Shown here: positions 38,013 to 48,435 of the stretch, in pieces | Layout of the letters: each line of letters opens with the position of its first letter | Numbering within the stretch: position 1 is the first letter of the stretch | DNA from: Rhodopseudomonas sp. | GTDB lineage: Bacteria; Pseudomonadota; Alphaproteobacteria; Rhizobiales; Xanthobacteraceae | Direction: 5' to 3' | DNA: 64,000 nucleotides | Assembly: GCF_013377015.1 (NCBI RefSeq) | Contig: NZ_JACABA010000004.1 | Location: 62,001-126,000, forward strand | Notes under the pieces: model-generated | The model's database searches: none | What the model was told of the DNA's origin: nothing | Seen by the model: the letters and a program-made list of their open reading frames with translations, nothing else | Position numbers and translations under genes: made by a program

Positions 38013-39602
38013 ATGACCGCCCCCAAAGTCCTCATCTCAGACGCTCTGTCCCCCGCCGCCGTGCAGATCTTCAAGGATCGCGGCATCGACGTCGACTTCC
38101 AGCCCAATCTCGGCAAGGACAAGGACAAGCTCGCCGAGATCATCGGCAATTACGATGGCCTCGCCATCCGCTCGGCCACCAAGGCCACCGCGAAGATCCT
38201 GGAAAAGGCCACGCGGCTGAAGGTGATCGGCCGTGCCGGCATCGGCGTCGACAATGTCGAGATTCCGGCAGCGACGGCGAAGGGCATCATCGTGATGAAC
38301 ACGCCGTTCGGCAATTCGATCACCACTGCCGAGCATGCCATCACCCTGATGCTGGCGCTGGCCCGCGAGATTCCGCAGGCTGACGCCTCGACCCAGGCCG
38401 GCAAGTGGGAGAAGAACCGCTTCATGGGCGTCGAGATCACCGGCAAGACGCTGGGCGTGATCGGCTGCGGCAACATCGGCTCGATCGTCGCCGACCGCGC
38501 GCTCGGTCTGAGGATGAAGGTGATCGCGTTCGATCCGTTCCTGTCGCCGGAGCGCGCCAAGGATCTCGGCGTCGAGAAGGTTGAACTGGAAGATCTGTTC
38601 AAGCGCGCCGATTTCATCACCCTGCACACCCCGCTGACCGACAAGACCAAGAACATCATCGACGCCGCCTCGTTGGCGAAGATGAAAAAGGGCGTCCGCA
38701 TCATCAACTGCGCCCGCGGCGGCCTGGTCGACGAGCAGGCGCTGGTCGACGCGCTGAATTCCAAGCAGGTCGCCGGCGCCGCCTTCGACGTGTTCGTCGA
38801 GGAGCCCGCCACCACCAACGTGCTGTTCGGCCATCCCAACGTGATCTGCACCCCGCATCTCGGCGCTTCCACCACCGAGGCGCAGGAGAACGTCGCGTTG
38901 CAGGTCGCCGAACAGATGTCGGACTATCTGTTGACCGGCGCGATCTCCAATGCGGTGAACTTCCCCTCGATCACCGCCGAAGAGGCGCCGAAGCTGAAGC
39001 CGTTCATCGAGCTCGCCGAAAAGCTCGGCTCGTTCGCTGGCCAGCTCACCGAGACCGGCATCACCAAGGTGACCATCACCTATGAGGGCAAGGTCGCCGA
39101 AATGAAGATCAAGGCGCTGACCTCGGCGGCGTTGAGCGGGCTGCTGCGCCCGATGCTCGGCGACGTCAACGTAGTTTCCGCCCCGGTGGTCGCCAAGGAG
39201 CGCGGCATGGTGGTCGATGAGATCGTCCGCGCCGCCGAAAGCGATTACGAGAGCCTGATTACCGTGACCGTCACCACCGACAAGATCGAGCGCGCGGTGT
39301 CCGGTACCGTGTTCGCCGACGGCCATCCGCGGCTGGTCGACATCAAGGGCATCCGGGTCGATGCCGAATTCGGCAAGTCGATGATCTACGTCACCAACGA
39401 GGACAAGCCGGGCTTCATCGGCAAGTTCGCCAGCCTGCTCGGCGACGCCAAGATCAATATCGCCACCTTCAACCTCGGTCGCCATGCCCAGGGCGGCGAC
39501 GCCATCGCGCTGGTCGAGGTCGATGGCGCGGTGCCGGCGGAGGTGCTGGCCAAGGTGCAGGCGCTGCCGCAGGTCAAGCAGGCCAAGGCGCTGGTGTTCT
39601 GA
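38013..39602 (+). CDS. serA: D-3-phosphoglycerate dehydrogenase
   Basis: 529 residues, the long form. First step of serine synthesis, NAD-dependent oxidation of 3-phosphoglycerate. Rossmann motif GVIGCGNIGSIVADRA near residue 150; catalytic Arg in NCARGGLVDEQA near 235, Glu in FVEEPA near 264 and His in CTPHLGAS near 282. Then an intervening ASB-like domain (about 300-450) and a C-terminal ACT domain (DKPGFIGKFASLLGDAKINIA onward), the likely serine-binding regulator. Start ATG 38013 behind AAGGGA. A strong terminator closes the serC-serA unit. Confidence 0.97.
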   Translation: MTAPKVLISDALSPAAVQIFKDRGIDVDFQPNLGKDKDKLAEIIGNYDGLAIRSATKATAKILEKATRLKVIGRAGIGVDNVEIPAATAKGIIVMNTPFGNSITTAEHAITLMLALAREIPQADASTQAGKWEKNRFMGVEITGKTLGVIGCGNIGSIVADRALGLRMKVIAFDPFLSPERAKDLGVEKVELEDLFKRADFITLHTPLTDKTKNIIDAASLAKMKKGVRIINCARGGLVDEQALVDALNSKQVAGAAFDVFVEEPATTNVLFGHPNVICTPHLGASTTEAQENVALQVAEQMSDYLLTGAISNAVNFPSITAEEAPKLKPFIELAEKLGSFAGQLTETGITKVTITYEGKVAEMKIKALTSAALSGLLRPMLGDVNVVSAPVVAKERGMVVDEIVRAAESDYESLITVTVTTDKIERAVSGTVFADGHPRLVDIKGIRVDAEFGKSMIYVTNEDKPGFIGKFASLLGDAKINIATFNLGRHAQGGDAIALVEVDGAVPAEVLAKVQALPQVKQAKALVF

Positions 39603-39634
39603 GCCGTCGCATTTCGCAGCTCTCGCTCGGTTGC

Positions 39635-39671
39635 AAATCCCTCCCCGCACGCATGCGGGGAGGGATTTTTC
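39635..39671 (+). terminator. Rho-independent terminator after serA
   Basis: Perfect 15-bp stem AAATCCCTCCCCGCA (39635-39649) / TGCGGGGAGGGATTT (39654-39668), loop CGCA, ending in TTTTT. One of the strongest in the window. Confidence 0.95.
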
Positions 39672-39812
39672 GTGACGGCGGCCGCTCCAGCCTTCGCTCC
39701 CTCGCTGCGCTGGTGTTTCTACGCGGGCGATTCGTAAGGAACAAAAAAGGTTCTCCTCGCATGGTGGCGCCACGGCTGTGTCGCGTGGCCCGCCATCATC
39801 TGGAGATTCATC

Positions 39813-41498
39813 GTGAAGCTGAACAACCTGAAGATCACCCCGAAACTGGCGATCCTGGTGGGGGTGACGTTGTTCGGACTTTGCGCCGCGGGGGTCCTGG
39901 CCGGATATCTCGTCAAGCGGGAAATGCTGAGCGCGCGGATTGATCAGACCAAGGCAGTTGTCGAAGTGGCGCGCAACATGGCGATCGGGCTGCAGAAGCA
40001 GGTCGATGCCGGCCAGCTCAGCAAGGAAGCCGCGGTTGCCGAGTTCGGTCGCCGTGCGTTGACGATGACCTACGATAATGGCGCGGGCTACGTGTTTGCC
40101 TATGGCATGGACGGCATGACTTACGTGATGCCCGATGCGAAATTGATCGGGTCGAACCGACTCGACATCAAGACCAATGATCGCGCGCTAGTCCGCGAGT
40201 TGCGTGACGGCATCGCCGCCAAGGGCGACGTCATACTGCGTTATGAATACATGAAGCCCGGCTCGGAAGAATTGATCCGGAAATTGTCCTATGCCGTCGC
40301 GATTCCGGGATGGAACATGTTCGTCGGCACCGGCGCCTATCTCGACGATCTTGACGTCAAGCTGATGCCGATCGTGTGGGCGCTGTTGGCAGCCACGCTG
40401 GCGATCGCCGCGATCTCCGGCGCGATCGCCTGGCTGATCGGCCGCAGCATCACCCGCCCGCTCGGTCAGCTCGGCGGGCGGATGCAGGCGCTGGCCGACG
40501 GTCGGCTCGATCAGGACATCCCCGGCCTCGGCCGCGGCGATGAGATCGGCGCGATGGCCGCCACCGTTCAGGTGTTCAAGGACAATGCGCTGCGCATTCG
40601 TGAACTCGACAGGGCCGAAGCCGCGAGACATGAGCGCGCCGCGGCCGAGCGTCGCGCGGCGATGGAGAGCATCGCCGACGATTTCGAACGCAGCGTCAAC
40701 GGCATCGTTCGTTCGGTCGCGACGGCAGCCGCCGGGATGCAGACCACGGCGCAATCGATGACGGAAACGGCGAGCGACGCCAGCTCGCGTGCTGCGACCG
40801 TCGGCGCCGCGTCCGAGCGGTCGTCGACCAATGTCGGCACCGTGGCCTCAGCTGCCGAACAGCTGTCCGCCTCGGTGTCCGAGGTGCTGCGCCAGGTGTC
40901 GCAGTCGAGCGAAATCGCCAACAAGGCGGTGGGTGACGCCGAGCGCACCAATGCCACCGTGCAACTGCTCTCCAGCGGAGCGGAAAAGATCGGCGAGGTG
41001 GTGCAACTGATCCACTCGATCGCCGCCCAGACCAATCTTCTCGCCCTCAACGCCACCATCGAAGCGGCTCGCGCCGGCGAATCCGGCCGCGGCTTCGCGG
41101 TGGTGGCGTCCGAAGTGAAGGCGCTGGCAAGCCAGACCGCCAGGGCCACCGAGGAAATCTCTGCCCAGGTCTCCGCCATGCAGGCATCCACCAGCGAGGC
41201 GGTGCAGTCGATCAGCGCCATCACCGGCACGATTGCGCAGATGAGCCAGATCACCACCAGCATCTCCAGCGCAGTCGAAGAGCAGGGAACGGCCACTCGG
41301 GAAATCGCCAGCAGCATTCAGTCGGTGGCGGCGGGTTCGAGCGAGGTCAGCGATCACATTGGCGGCGTCAGCGCCGCGTCCGAAGCCACCGGCGCCGCGG
41401 CCTCGCAGGTGTTGTCGAACGCCCGCGAACTCGACACCCAGTCCGGCATGCTGCGCAGCGCGGTCGACGACTTCCTCACCAAGGTGAGGGCGGCCTGA
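39813..41498 (+). CDS. Methyl-accepting chemotaxis protein with sCache-type sensor, copy 1
   Basis: 561 residues. First membrane segment [23 protein letters not shown]; periplasmic single-Cache domain about residues 33-185 with [20 protein letters not shown] and [18 protein letters not shown]; second segment [26 protein letters not shown] about 210-260; then the signalling domain with the conserved hairpin [31 protein letters not shown] near residue 410. Methyl-accepting Gln/Glu sites flank it. GTG start behind TGGAGA. Copy 2 follows immediately with the same length; ligand unknown. Confidence 0.95.
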   Translation: MKLNNLKITPKLAILVGVTLFGLCAAGVLAGYLVKREMLSARIDQTKAVVEVARNMAIGLQKQVDAGQLSKEAAVAEFGRRALTMTYDNGAGYVFAYGMDGMTYVMPDAKLIGSNRLDIKTNDRALVRELRDGIAAKGDVILRYEYMKPGSEELIRKLSYAVAIPGWNMFVGTGAYLDDLDVKLMPIVWALLAATLAIAAISGAIAWLIGRSITRPLGQLGGRMQALADGRLDQDIPGLGRGDEIGAMAATVQVFKDNALRIRELDRAEAARHERAAAERRAAMESIADDFERSVNGIVRSVATAAAGMQTTAQSMTETASDASSRAATVGAASERSSTNVGTVASAAEQLSASVSEVLRQVSQSSEIANKAVGDAERTNATVQLLSSGAEKIGEVVQLIHSIAAQTNLLALNATIEAARAGESGRGFAVVASEVKALASQTARATEEISAQVSAMQASTSEAVQSISAITGTIAQMSQITTSISSAVEEQGTATREIASSIQSVAAGSSEVSDHIGGVSAASEATGAAASQVLSNARELDTQSGMLRSAVDDFLTKVRAA

Positions 41499-41708
41499 TC
41501 GCTGCGACGACCTTGTTCCGACGTTTGGAAATCCCTCGCCTCGCCGCGACGGATTTCTGTTCTTGCCATCGATCCGTAGCTCGGCCGGATTGCGACAGCG
41601 ATTCATTCGTCGTGTCGCCGGCCAGTAAGGAACTGAAAAGTATATTTCGATACCGTCGCCGCAATTCGCCTCACCATTTGGTGCTGCGATCACCTTTGGA
41701 GATGGACG

Positions 41709-43394
41709 GTGAAATTCAGCAATCTTCGTATTACGCCAAAAATCGCCGTTCTGGTCGGGGTGACCCTGCTCGGATTGTGCGCGGTTGGGGCGCTGTCGGC
41801 GACGCTGTTGCAGCGTGAGATGCTCGATGCTCGGCTTGAGCAGACCAAATCGATCGTCGAGACCGCCCGCAACATGGCGCTCGGGCTGCAGAAGCAGGTC
41901 GATGCCGGCAAGCTCAGCAAGGACGCGGCGATCGCCGAATTCAGCGACCGCGCGCGGACCATGACCTACGACAACGGCGCGGGCTACCTGTTTGCCTACA
42001 CGATGGACGGCGTCACCATTTCGTCGCCCGACCCCAAAGCGATCGGCACCAATCGTCTCGATGTCCAGACCAATGGCCGGATGCTGTCCCGCGAGCTGCG
42101 CGATGGCGTCGCCGCCAAGGGTGACGTGACGCTGTATTACGAGTTCAAGAAGCCGGGTTCGGAAGAACTCACCCGCAAGATCTCTTACGCGGTCGCCATC
42201 CCGGGCTGGAACATGTTCGTCGGCACCGGCGCCTATCTCGAGGATATCGACGCCAAGCTGAAGCCGATCATCTGGTCGCTCGTCGGCGCCACCGTGGCGA
42301 TCGGCGCGATTTCCGGAGTGATCGCCTGGTTGATCGGGCGCGGCATCACCCTGCCGCTCGGGCGACTCGGTGCACGAATGCAATCGCTAGCCGAAGGCCA
42401 GCTGGAAGCGCCGATTCCCGGCATCGATCGCGGCGACGAGATCGGCGAGATGGCCGCGACGGTTCAGGTGTTCAAGGATAATGCGACGCGGATTCGCGGG
42501 TTGGAATCGCAGGAGGCCGCGACCAAGGAACGCGCCGCCGCCGAGCGGCGGGCGATGATGGAGAGTATCGCTACCGATTTCGAGCGCAGCGTCAACGGTG
42601 TGGTGCGCTCGGTCGCTACCGCTACCGCGGACATGCAAGCCACGGCGCAGTCGATGACCGCGACCGCGACCGACGCCTCGTCGCGCGCGGCGATGGTCGG
42701 CGCGGCCTCGGAAAGCGCCTCGACCAATGTCGGCACGGTGGCCTCGGCGGCCGAAGAGCTTTCGGCCTCGGTCACCGAGATCGCCCGCCAGGTCACCCAG
42801 TCGCGCGAAATCGCCGGCAAGGCGGTCAGCGATGCGGAGCGCACCAATGCCACGGTGCAATTGCTGTCCACCGGCGCCGAAAAGATCGGCGAGGTCGTGC
42901 AGCTGATTCATTCGATCGCATCGCAGACCAATCTGCTGGCGCTGAATGCGACCATCGAAGCCGCTCGCGCCGGCGAGTCCGGCCGCGGCTTCGCGGTGGT
43001 GGCCTCCGAAGTGAAGGCGCTGGCGAGCCAGACCGCCAAGGCCACCGAAGAGATTTCGGCGCAGGTTTCGGCGATGCAGGCTTCGACCAGCAACGCGGTG
43101 CAGGCGATCGGTGGCATCACCGCCACCATCGCCCAGATGAGCGACATCACGCTGGCGATTTCCGGCGCGGTCGAGCAGCAGGGTTCGGCGACCCGCGAGA
43201 TCGCGCGCAACATCCAGTCGGTCGCGGCCGGATCGAGCGAGATCTCGGATCACATCGGCGGCGTCACCGCGGCGGCCGAGGCCACCGGCAACGCCGCCTC
43301 ACAGGTGCTGTCGAACGCCCGCGAACTCGACAGCCAGTCCGGCCATCTCCGCGTCGCGGTCGACGACTTCCTCAGCAAGGTCCGGGCGGCGTAA
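41709..43394 (+). CDS. Methyl-accepting chemotaxis protein with sCache-type sensor, copy 2
   Basis: 561 residues, the same domain plan as the preceding gene: TM1 [23 protein letters not shown], Cache domain with [20 protein letters not shown] and [20 protein letters not shown]2 [23 protein letters not shown], and [23 protein letters not shown]. The cytoplasmic half is almost identical to copy 1, whereas the sensor differs at scattered positions (for example [10 protein letters not shown] against [10 protein letters not shown]), suggesting different or refined ligands after duplication. GTG 41709 follows GGAGA. No che genes are nearby; it must join arrays encoded elsewhere. Confidence 0.95.
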   Translation: MKFSNLRITPKIAVLVGVTLLGLCAVGALSATLLQREMLDARLEQTKSIVETARNMALGLQKQVDAGKLSKDAAIAEFSDRARTMTYDNGAGYLFAYTMDGVTISSPDPKAIGTNRLDVQTNGRMLSRELRDGVAAKGDVTLYYEFKKPGSEELTRKISYAVAIPGWNMFVGTGAYLEDIDAKLKPIIWSLVGATVAIGAISGVIAWLIGRGITLPLGRLGARMQSLAEGQLEAPIPGIDRGDEIGEMAATVQVFKDNATRIRGLESQEAATKERAAAERRAMMESIATDFERSVNGVVRSVATATADMQATAQSMTATATDASSRAAMVGAASESASTNVGTVASAAEELSASVTEIARQVTQSREIAGKAVSDAERTNATVQLLSTGAEKIGEVVQLIHSIASQTNLLALNATIEAARAGESGRGFAVVASEVKALASQTAKATEEISAQVSAMQASTSNAVQAIGGITATIAQMSDITLAISGAVEQQGSATREIARNIQSVAAGSSEISDHIGGVTAAAEATGNAASQVLSNARELDSQSGHLRVAVDDFLSKVRAA

Positions 43395-43431
43395 GCTCGG
43401 ACCGCTGCACGAGAGCATTGAGCAAGAGCGG

Positions 43432-43465
43432 CCTCACCTCTCCCCGCGCGCGGGGAGAGGTGAGG
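43432..43465. terminator. Perfect 34-bp palindrome between convergent genes
   Basis: CCTCACCTCTCCCCGCG (43432-43448) is followed directly by its reverse complement (43449-43465). No T run on either side, so it may end transcription of both converging genes only weakly, or be a dispersed palindrome. Confidence 0.65.
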
Positions 43466-43485
43466 TCACGCCGCCTCGCTGTCGT

Positions 43486-44841
43486 CTACTTTGCCTTCAG
43501 GAAATCCCCGACTTCGAGCAGCACGAATTCGTTGTCGTCGGCCTTGTTGGGGTCGCGGCTCGACGAGAACGGCAGGTTGTTGTCGTTGCCGACGATGATG
43601 TGGGTGTCGTCGACCTTGTCGACATTCTCGATGGTGAAGAACGGGAAGGCCAGCGCGCCGTCGGTCAACGGCGTGCGCGCCTTGTGGTCGGGATCGCGGA
43701 TCTTCATCAGGTCGATGAAGCCGACCTTGCGCACCGGCCTGCCGACATTGGCGTCGCTGAGCTCGATATTGACCACGCGCTTGAACTTCGCCAGGTCGGC
43801 GAAGCAGTCGGTGCCGGGCTTGCCTTCTGGGCAGGCCTTGTCCTTGGTGCCTTCGCCGTTGTCGCGCTCGATGATCAGCCCGTGCGTGCCGTCGATCATG
43901 TTGAAATCGCCGATCGCGTTGCCGTTCTGCTCGAACACGTAGTGCCAGTAGCGGCCGGTGAATTTCTCCGCCGCGACGTCGAATTCGAGAATCCGCGCGG
44001 CTTCCTTGCCGTCGACCCTCTCCCAATCTTTCTTCTCGGCGTCCCACAGCGGGCCCTCGAGCAGGCCGTACAGGAATTTGCCGTCCTTCGACGCTGCGAA
44101 GCCCTCGAAACCCTTGGAGCGGCGCAGATTGACGCCGGTGTAGGTCGCGCCCGGCGCACCCGGCGACTGCACCGACCAATGGTCGGGCGATTTCACCGGC
44201 TTGCCATCGGCCAGCGTTTCGAACACCGCCAGCACCTTTCCGGTGAGGTCGGTCTTCAGGATGTAGGGACCGAACTCCTCGCCGATCCAGAAATTCTCGC
44301 CAATGATCTGGAATCCCTCGGTGTCGAAATCGGCGCCGGTGAGATAGCGCGGGCCGGTGTCCTCGTGGACGATGCGGAACGGCACCTTCTTGTCGGGATC
44401 GCGCAGGAACACGGTTTCCTGGCGCTCGACCTTGCCGCTCGCCCAGTCGATCTTGTGGCGGTTCAGATACAGCATCGCGTCGGCCGAGTTGTAGCGCGAG
44501 CCGAAGCCGTTGTCGGTGAGCACCCAGAACGAGCCGTCGGGCATCACCTTGATGCCGGAATGGCCCTGCAGCGGCTGGCCCTTGAACGGCAGCGACACCC
44601 CGGTCGGGCGGCCGTTCGATGTTCCCATCACCGAGCCCAGCGCCTCGACGCGGCGGCCGGTGGTGTATTTGCCGGAGGTCTTCAGATCGTCCGGCGCGTC
44701 GGCGGGCGCATCGACGAACGACTGCGCCGGCAGTATGGCGTGGCCTTTGAGCGTGGCGGGAAACTCGCCCTCGGATTGGGCAAAGGCGGCGGTTGACGCC
44801 AGCAGCAGCGACGCGACGGACCAGAGCAACGATTTTCGCAT
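43486..44841 (-). CDS. Secreted esterase-like phytase-family protein
   Basis: 451 residues; signal peptide 1-22 (LLWSVASLLLASTAAFAQ). It belongs to the esterase-like activity of phytase family (beta-propeller type) as judged by SGIKVMPDGSFWVLTDNGFGSR near residue 105, TGADFDTEGFQIIGENFWIGEEFGPYI, and KGFEGFAASKDGKFLYGLLEGPL. Aspartate-rich blocks could bind calcium, as in alkaline phytases. Substrate unproven; it may hydrolyse phosphate esters outside the cell. Start ATG 44841 lies right behind AGGAGG; a longer upstream frame would mask the signal peptide. Confidence 0.88.
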   Translation of the reverse strand: MRKSLLWSVASLLLASTAAFAQSEGEFPATLKGHAILPAQSFVDAPADAPDDLKTSGKYTTGRRVEALGSVMGTSNGRPTGVSLPFKGQPLQGHSGIKVMPDGSFWVLTDNGFGSRYNSADAMLYLNRHKIDWASGKVERQETVFLRDPDKKVPFRIVHEDTGPRYLTGADFDTEGFQIIGENFWIGEEFGPYILKTDLTGKVLAVFETLADGKPVKSPDHWSVQSPGAPGATYTGVNLRRSKGFEGFAASKDGKFLYGLLEGPLWDAEKKDWERVDGKEAARILEFDVAAEKFTGRYWHYVFEQNGNAIGDFNMIDGTHGLIIERDNGEGTKDKACPEGKPGTDCFADLAKFKRVVNIELSDANVGRPVRKVGFIDLMKIRDPDHKARTPLTDGALAFPFFTIENVDKVDDTHIIVGNDNNLPFSSSRDPNKADDNEFVLLEVGDFLKAK

Positions 44842-44983
44842 GGGAAGCCTCCTGTGTTCGACAAGGCGGCTGTTGTGCAGAGCCTCGGTCACAGCAGGCT
44901 GACGCTTCGATGAAGCGGGGATGACGTCCCCCGCGCAAATCAGCGCAGGCGTTTTGACAGCGCACGATGCAGGGACTAAAGAG

Positions 44984-44998
44984 TTAGAATTATTCTAA
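44984..44998 (+). promoter_or_regulatory. Irr-type iron control element upstream of mbfA
   Basis: TTAGAAT-T-ATTCTAA is a 15-bp palindrome matching the ICE motif bound by Irr in Rhizobiales (TTAGAAnnnTTCTAA type). It lies 20 bp before the mbfA start and therefore overlaps the probable promoter, as expected for repression under iron limitation. In B. japonicum and Agrobacterium mbfA is a known Irr target. Confidence 0.85.
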
Positions 44999-45018
44999 TC
45001 TGGTGGATATCCCCGCGA

Positions 45019-45990
45019 ATGAAGGCTTTCTCCGATCTCACCGAGCGCGAAATTCTCGCCGTGGCGATTGCCGCGGAGGAGGAGGACAGCCGGATCTATC
45101 TCAGCTTCGCCGAGGACCTCGCCGAGCGCTATCCGGATTCCGCCAAGGTCTTCACCGAGATGGCGAACCAGGAGAAGGGCCACCGGCATCTGCTGCTGCG
45201 GATGTATGAGCAACGGTTCGGGCCGAACCTGCCGCCGATCCGCCGCCAGGACGTCAAGGGTTTCATCCGACGCCGGCCGATCTGGCTGACCCGCAATCTG
45301 TCGCTCGACACCATCCGCAAGGAAGCGGAGACCATGGAGTTCGAGGCCGAGCGCTTCTACACTAAGGCAGCCGAGCAGACCACCGATGTCGGCGTCCGCA
45401 AGCTGCTCACCGATCTGGCGGAGATGGAAAAGAGCCACGAGCATCTGGCCTCGCGGCTGTCGGAGACGATTCTCACCGCCGGCGTGCGCGGCGAGGAGGA
45501 CAACACCCGGCGACGGATGTTCGTCCTGCAATACGTCCAGCCCGGCCTCGCCGGATTGATGGACGGCTCGGTCTCGACGCTGGCGCCGCTGTTCGCCGCC
45601 GCCTTCGCCACCCATCACAACTGGCAGACGTTTCTGGTCGGTCTCGCCGCCTCGATCGGCGCCGGCATCAGCATGGGCTTCGCCGAAGCGCTGTCCGACG
45701 ACGGCTCGATGACCGGCCGCGGCTCGCCATGGCTGCGCGGCGGCATCTGCGGCCTGATGACCACCGTCGGCGGCCTCGGTCACACGCTGCCCTATCTGGT
45801 GCCGGACTCTTGGGCCAACGCGTTCTGGATCGCGACCGCGATCGCGGGCATTGTGGTGTTCTTCGAATTGTGGGCGATCGCCTATATCCGCGCCAAGTAC
45901 ATGGATACTCCGTTCCTGCAGGCGGTGTTCCAGATCGTACTCGGCGGCGTCATCGTGCTCGCGGTCGGGATCCTGATCGGCGGCGCGTAG
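45019..45990 (+). CDS. mbfA: Membrane-bound ferritin MbfA (erythrin-VIT1 iron exporter)
   Basis: 323 residues. N-terminal ferritin/rubrerythrin-like four-helix domain (about 1-165) with the di-iron ligands E-x-x-H and paired glutamates: [37 protein letters not shown] and [11 protein letters not shown]-terminal VIT1-type domain (about 175-323) with membrane segments beginning near [19 protein letters not shown]. MbfA exports iron and protects against iron and peroxide stress. Irr box 20 bp upstream. Start ATG 45019 gives family length. Alone on its transcript. Confidence 0.96.
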   Translation: MKAFSDLTEREILAVAIAAEEEDSRIYLSFAEDLAERYPDSAKVFTEMANQEKGHRHLLLRMYEQRFGPNLPPIRRQDVKGFIRRRPIWLTRNLSLDTIRKEAETMEFEAERFYTKAAEQTTDVGVRKLLTDLAEMEKSHEHLASRLSETILTAGVRGEEDNTRRRMFVLQYVQPGLAGLMDGSVSTLAPLFAAAFATHHNWQTFLVGLAASIGAGISMGFAEALSDDGSMTGRGSPWLRGGICGLMTTVGGLGHTLPYLVPDSWANAFWIATAIAGIVVFFELWAIAYIRAKYMDTPFLQAVFQIVLGGVIVLAVGILIGGA

Positions 45991-46261
45991 CGGCCGAGCG
46001 CATTCTTCCCCCGCCATCTCCGAGTCGGCTGCACGGGCCGCGGTCGCGGGCCGCGTAACGTTACGAGGCGGGAAATTAACCTGATTGCTATCGGGCGTGT
46101 GCAATTTGGAACACGTCACAGGCCTGTCGTGAAGCTGCGTCGCTCGTCGCAGCCCGATGTGCGCTGCCTTCACCCCCGGCGCAGCAAATTCTGGGCGGGA
46201 TCCGAACGCCTTTGTCCCGCAATCCGACTTCCGGTTTGCAATTCGAACACGGATACTCAAG

Positions 46262-48292
46262 ATGATGAAGCTCAATCGCATTGGTAACAAGCTTGGCCTG
46301 GTCGGTCTGGTCGGCGTCGCGCTTGCGATTGGAGGGCTTGTCAATCAACGGCTGAGCGAAGCGTCGATCGAAAGCGTCAATCAGCGCAAGGATGCGCAGC
46401 AGAGCATCTCCGAACAGGCGCTGGTGGTCGCGATCGGCTTTCGCCGGGTTCAACTCGCGGCCAAGGATATTCGTTACGCGAAGAGCGCGGCGGAAATCGA
46501 AAAGAGTCTCGCAGAAATTCCGGCATCGAAGACGATGTACGAAAACGCGCTCGATATGGCGACCGGTCTCGCCGTCCAGCCGGACAACAAGGCCAGATTC
46601 GTGAAGATCAAGTCGCTGACCGCCGACTACATCGTCGCCGTCGACGAAGTGGCCAGGCTGGGCACCGCGAAATTCGCGCTGCTGGCCACGAGCAACGCGC
46701 AGAGCAAGGCCTGGACCGAAAAATTCGACGTCCTGCTGGCCTCACCGGCGCTGGCGCAAAACCCGAATCAGCTCGCCGTCGAACGCGACCTGCAGGAAGC
46801 CGATGCGAATCTCAACGCTGCCGCCGGCGCGAGCTGGCGTTTTGCCGCGACCGGCGAACCAGCCATGAAGACCCAGATCGCCGGCAGCGCCGCGAAAGTC
46901 GCCGACATGCTCACGCGAGCCGGCACGCTGGCGAACGACGTCACGATCCGTCGCGACATCGAAGCGCTGGCCGGTGTCGCCAAGACCTTCATCGCCACGA
47001 CCAACGAGCTTGTGAAGAACGAGGAAGCCACCGCTGCCGTGACCCAGACTCGGGCACTGCCCGCCGCGGCCGGGGGCGCTGAATTCGTCACCGCGGCGCT
47101 AGGTGCGGCGAAGAAATTCCTGACCGAAGCCAAGGAGCAGGCGGAACAAGAGACGTTGCAGGCCAATCGCGTCAACCTTTGGCTGTCGATCGTGGTGGTG
47201 TTGTCGATCGTCGGCTCGGTGCTGTTCGCCTTCCTGGGTGTCGCCCGGCCGATGACCCGGCTGAATAACGCGATGGCCACGATCGCGGCAGGCGAGCCCG
47301 ATGTCGCGATTCCCGGCGCCGCGCGCGGCGACGAGGTTGGCGACATGGCCAGGACCGTCACGGTGAACGGCGCCAACGCCGCGCAAAAGGCTCGCAACGA
47401 GGTCGAAGCGAAGACCAAACAGGACCTGGTTGCAGCGGACCGGCGCAAGTCCGAGATGACGAAGCTGGCCGACGATTTCGAAGGCGCGGTCGGACGGATC
47501 GTGCAGACCGTGTCATCGGCCTCGGGGGAGTTGGAAGCCTCCGCCGGAACCCTGACGGCGACCGCGGAACGTTCGCAGCAATTGACCAACATGGTTGCTG
47601 CGGCATCGGAGGAGGCCTCCAGCAACGTGCAGTCGGTCGCCTCGGCGACCGAAGAAATGTCGTCCTCGGTGAACGAGATCAGCCGTCAGGTCCAGGAGTC
47701 CGCGCGGATTGCCGGCGCAGCCGTGCAACAGGCGCAGAAGACCAACGACCGGGTCGGCGAACTGGCGCAGGCCGCGAGCCGGATCGGCGCCGTCGTGGAG
47801 CTGATCAATACCATCGCCGGCCAGACCAATTTGCTGGCGCTGAACGCCACTATCGAAGCGGCGCGGGCCGGCGAGGCCGGTCGTGGCTTTGCGGTGGTGG
47901 CATCCGAAGTGAAGGCGCTCGCCGAGCAGACCGCCAAGGCCACCGGCGAGATCAGCCAGCAGATTTCCGGCATTCAGTCGGCGACGCAGGATTCGGTCGC
48001 CGCTATCAAGGAGATCGGCAGCACCATTGGGCAGATGTCCGAGATCGCATCGACCATTGCGTCGGCGGTGGAACAGCAAGGCGCGGCGACCCAGGAAATC
48101 TCCCGCAACGTCCAGCGCGCGGCGCAGGGCACCATGCAGGTATCGACCAACATCGCCGACGTGCAGCGCGGCGTCGGCGAGGCCGGGTTGGCATCGTCGC
48201 AGGTGCTATCGGCTGCGCAGTCGCTGTCCGGCGAGAGCAACCGACTGAAGCTCGAAGTCGGCAAGTTCCTCAATTCGGTGCGCGCCGCATAG
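46262..48292 (+). CDS. Methyl-accepting chemotaxis protein with helical-bundle sensor
   Basis: 676 residues (675 from the next ATG). TM1 near residues 10-28, a long periplasmic helical domain (about 30-310) with repeated heptads ([34 protein letters not shown]), TM2 [25 protein letters not shown], and a signalling hairpin [23 protein letters not shown] near residue 530. The sensor is unlike the Cache receptors next door and more like four-helix-bundle receptors with an extended HBM-type shape. Third receptor within 9 kb. Start [10 protein letters not shown] follows GGATAC; the frame is open further upstream without a site. Confidence 0.94.
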   Translation: MMKLNRIGNKLGLVGLVGVALAIGGLVNQRLSEASIESVNQRKDAQQSISEQALVVAIGFRRVQLAAKDIRYAKSAAEIEKSLAEIPASKTMYENALDMATGLAVQPDNKARFVKIKSLTADYIVAVDEVARLGTAKFALLATSNAQSKAWTEKFDVLLASPALAQNPNQLAVERDLQEADANLNAAAGASWRFAATGEPAMKTQIAGSAAKVADMLTRAGTLANDVTIRRDIEALAGVAKTFIATTNELVKNEEATAAVTQTRALPAAAGGAEFVTAALGAAKKFLTEAKEQAEQETLQANRVNLWLSIVVVLSIVGSVLFAFLGVARPMTRLNNAMATIAAGEPDVAIPGAARGDEVGDMARTVTVNGANAAQKARNEVEAKTKQDLVAADRRKSEMTKLADDFEGAVGRIVQTVSSASGELEASAGTLTATAERSQQLTNMVAAASEEASSNVQSVASATEEMSSSVNEISRQVQESARIAGAAVQQAQKTNDRVGELAQAASRIGAVVELINTIAGQTNLLALNATIEAARAGEAGRGFAVVASEVKALAEQTAKATGEISQQISGIQSATQDSVAAIKEIGSTIGQMSEIASTIASAVEQQGAATQEISRNVQRAAQGTMQVSTNIADVQRGVGEAGLASSQVLSAAQSLSGESNRLKLEVGKFLNSVRAA

Positions 48293-48435
48293 CCGCGGCC
48301 AACGGGTTCAAATTGAAAGCGGCGGCGCCTTGCTTCGCGCCGCCGTTTGCTTTTGCCGCAGCCGGCGGTGCTTCTCGATGCGGGCGTTCTTGCCATTGGC
48401 GCGCGAGGACCTTGTCGGCGACGGTGCGCCACGCC

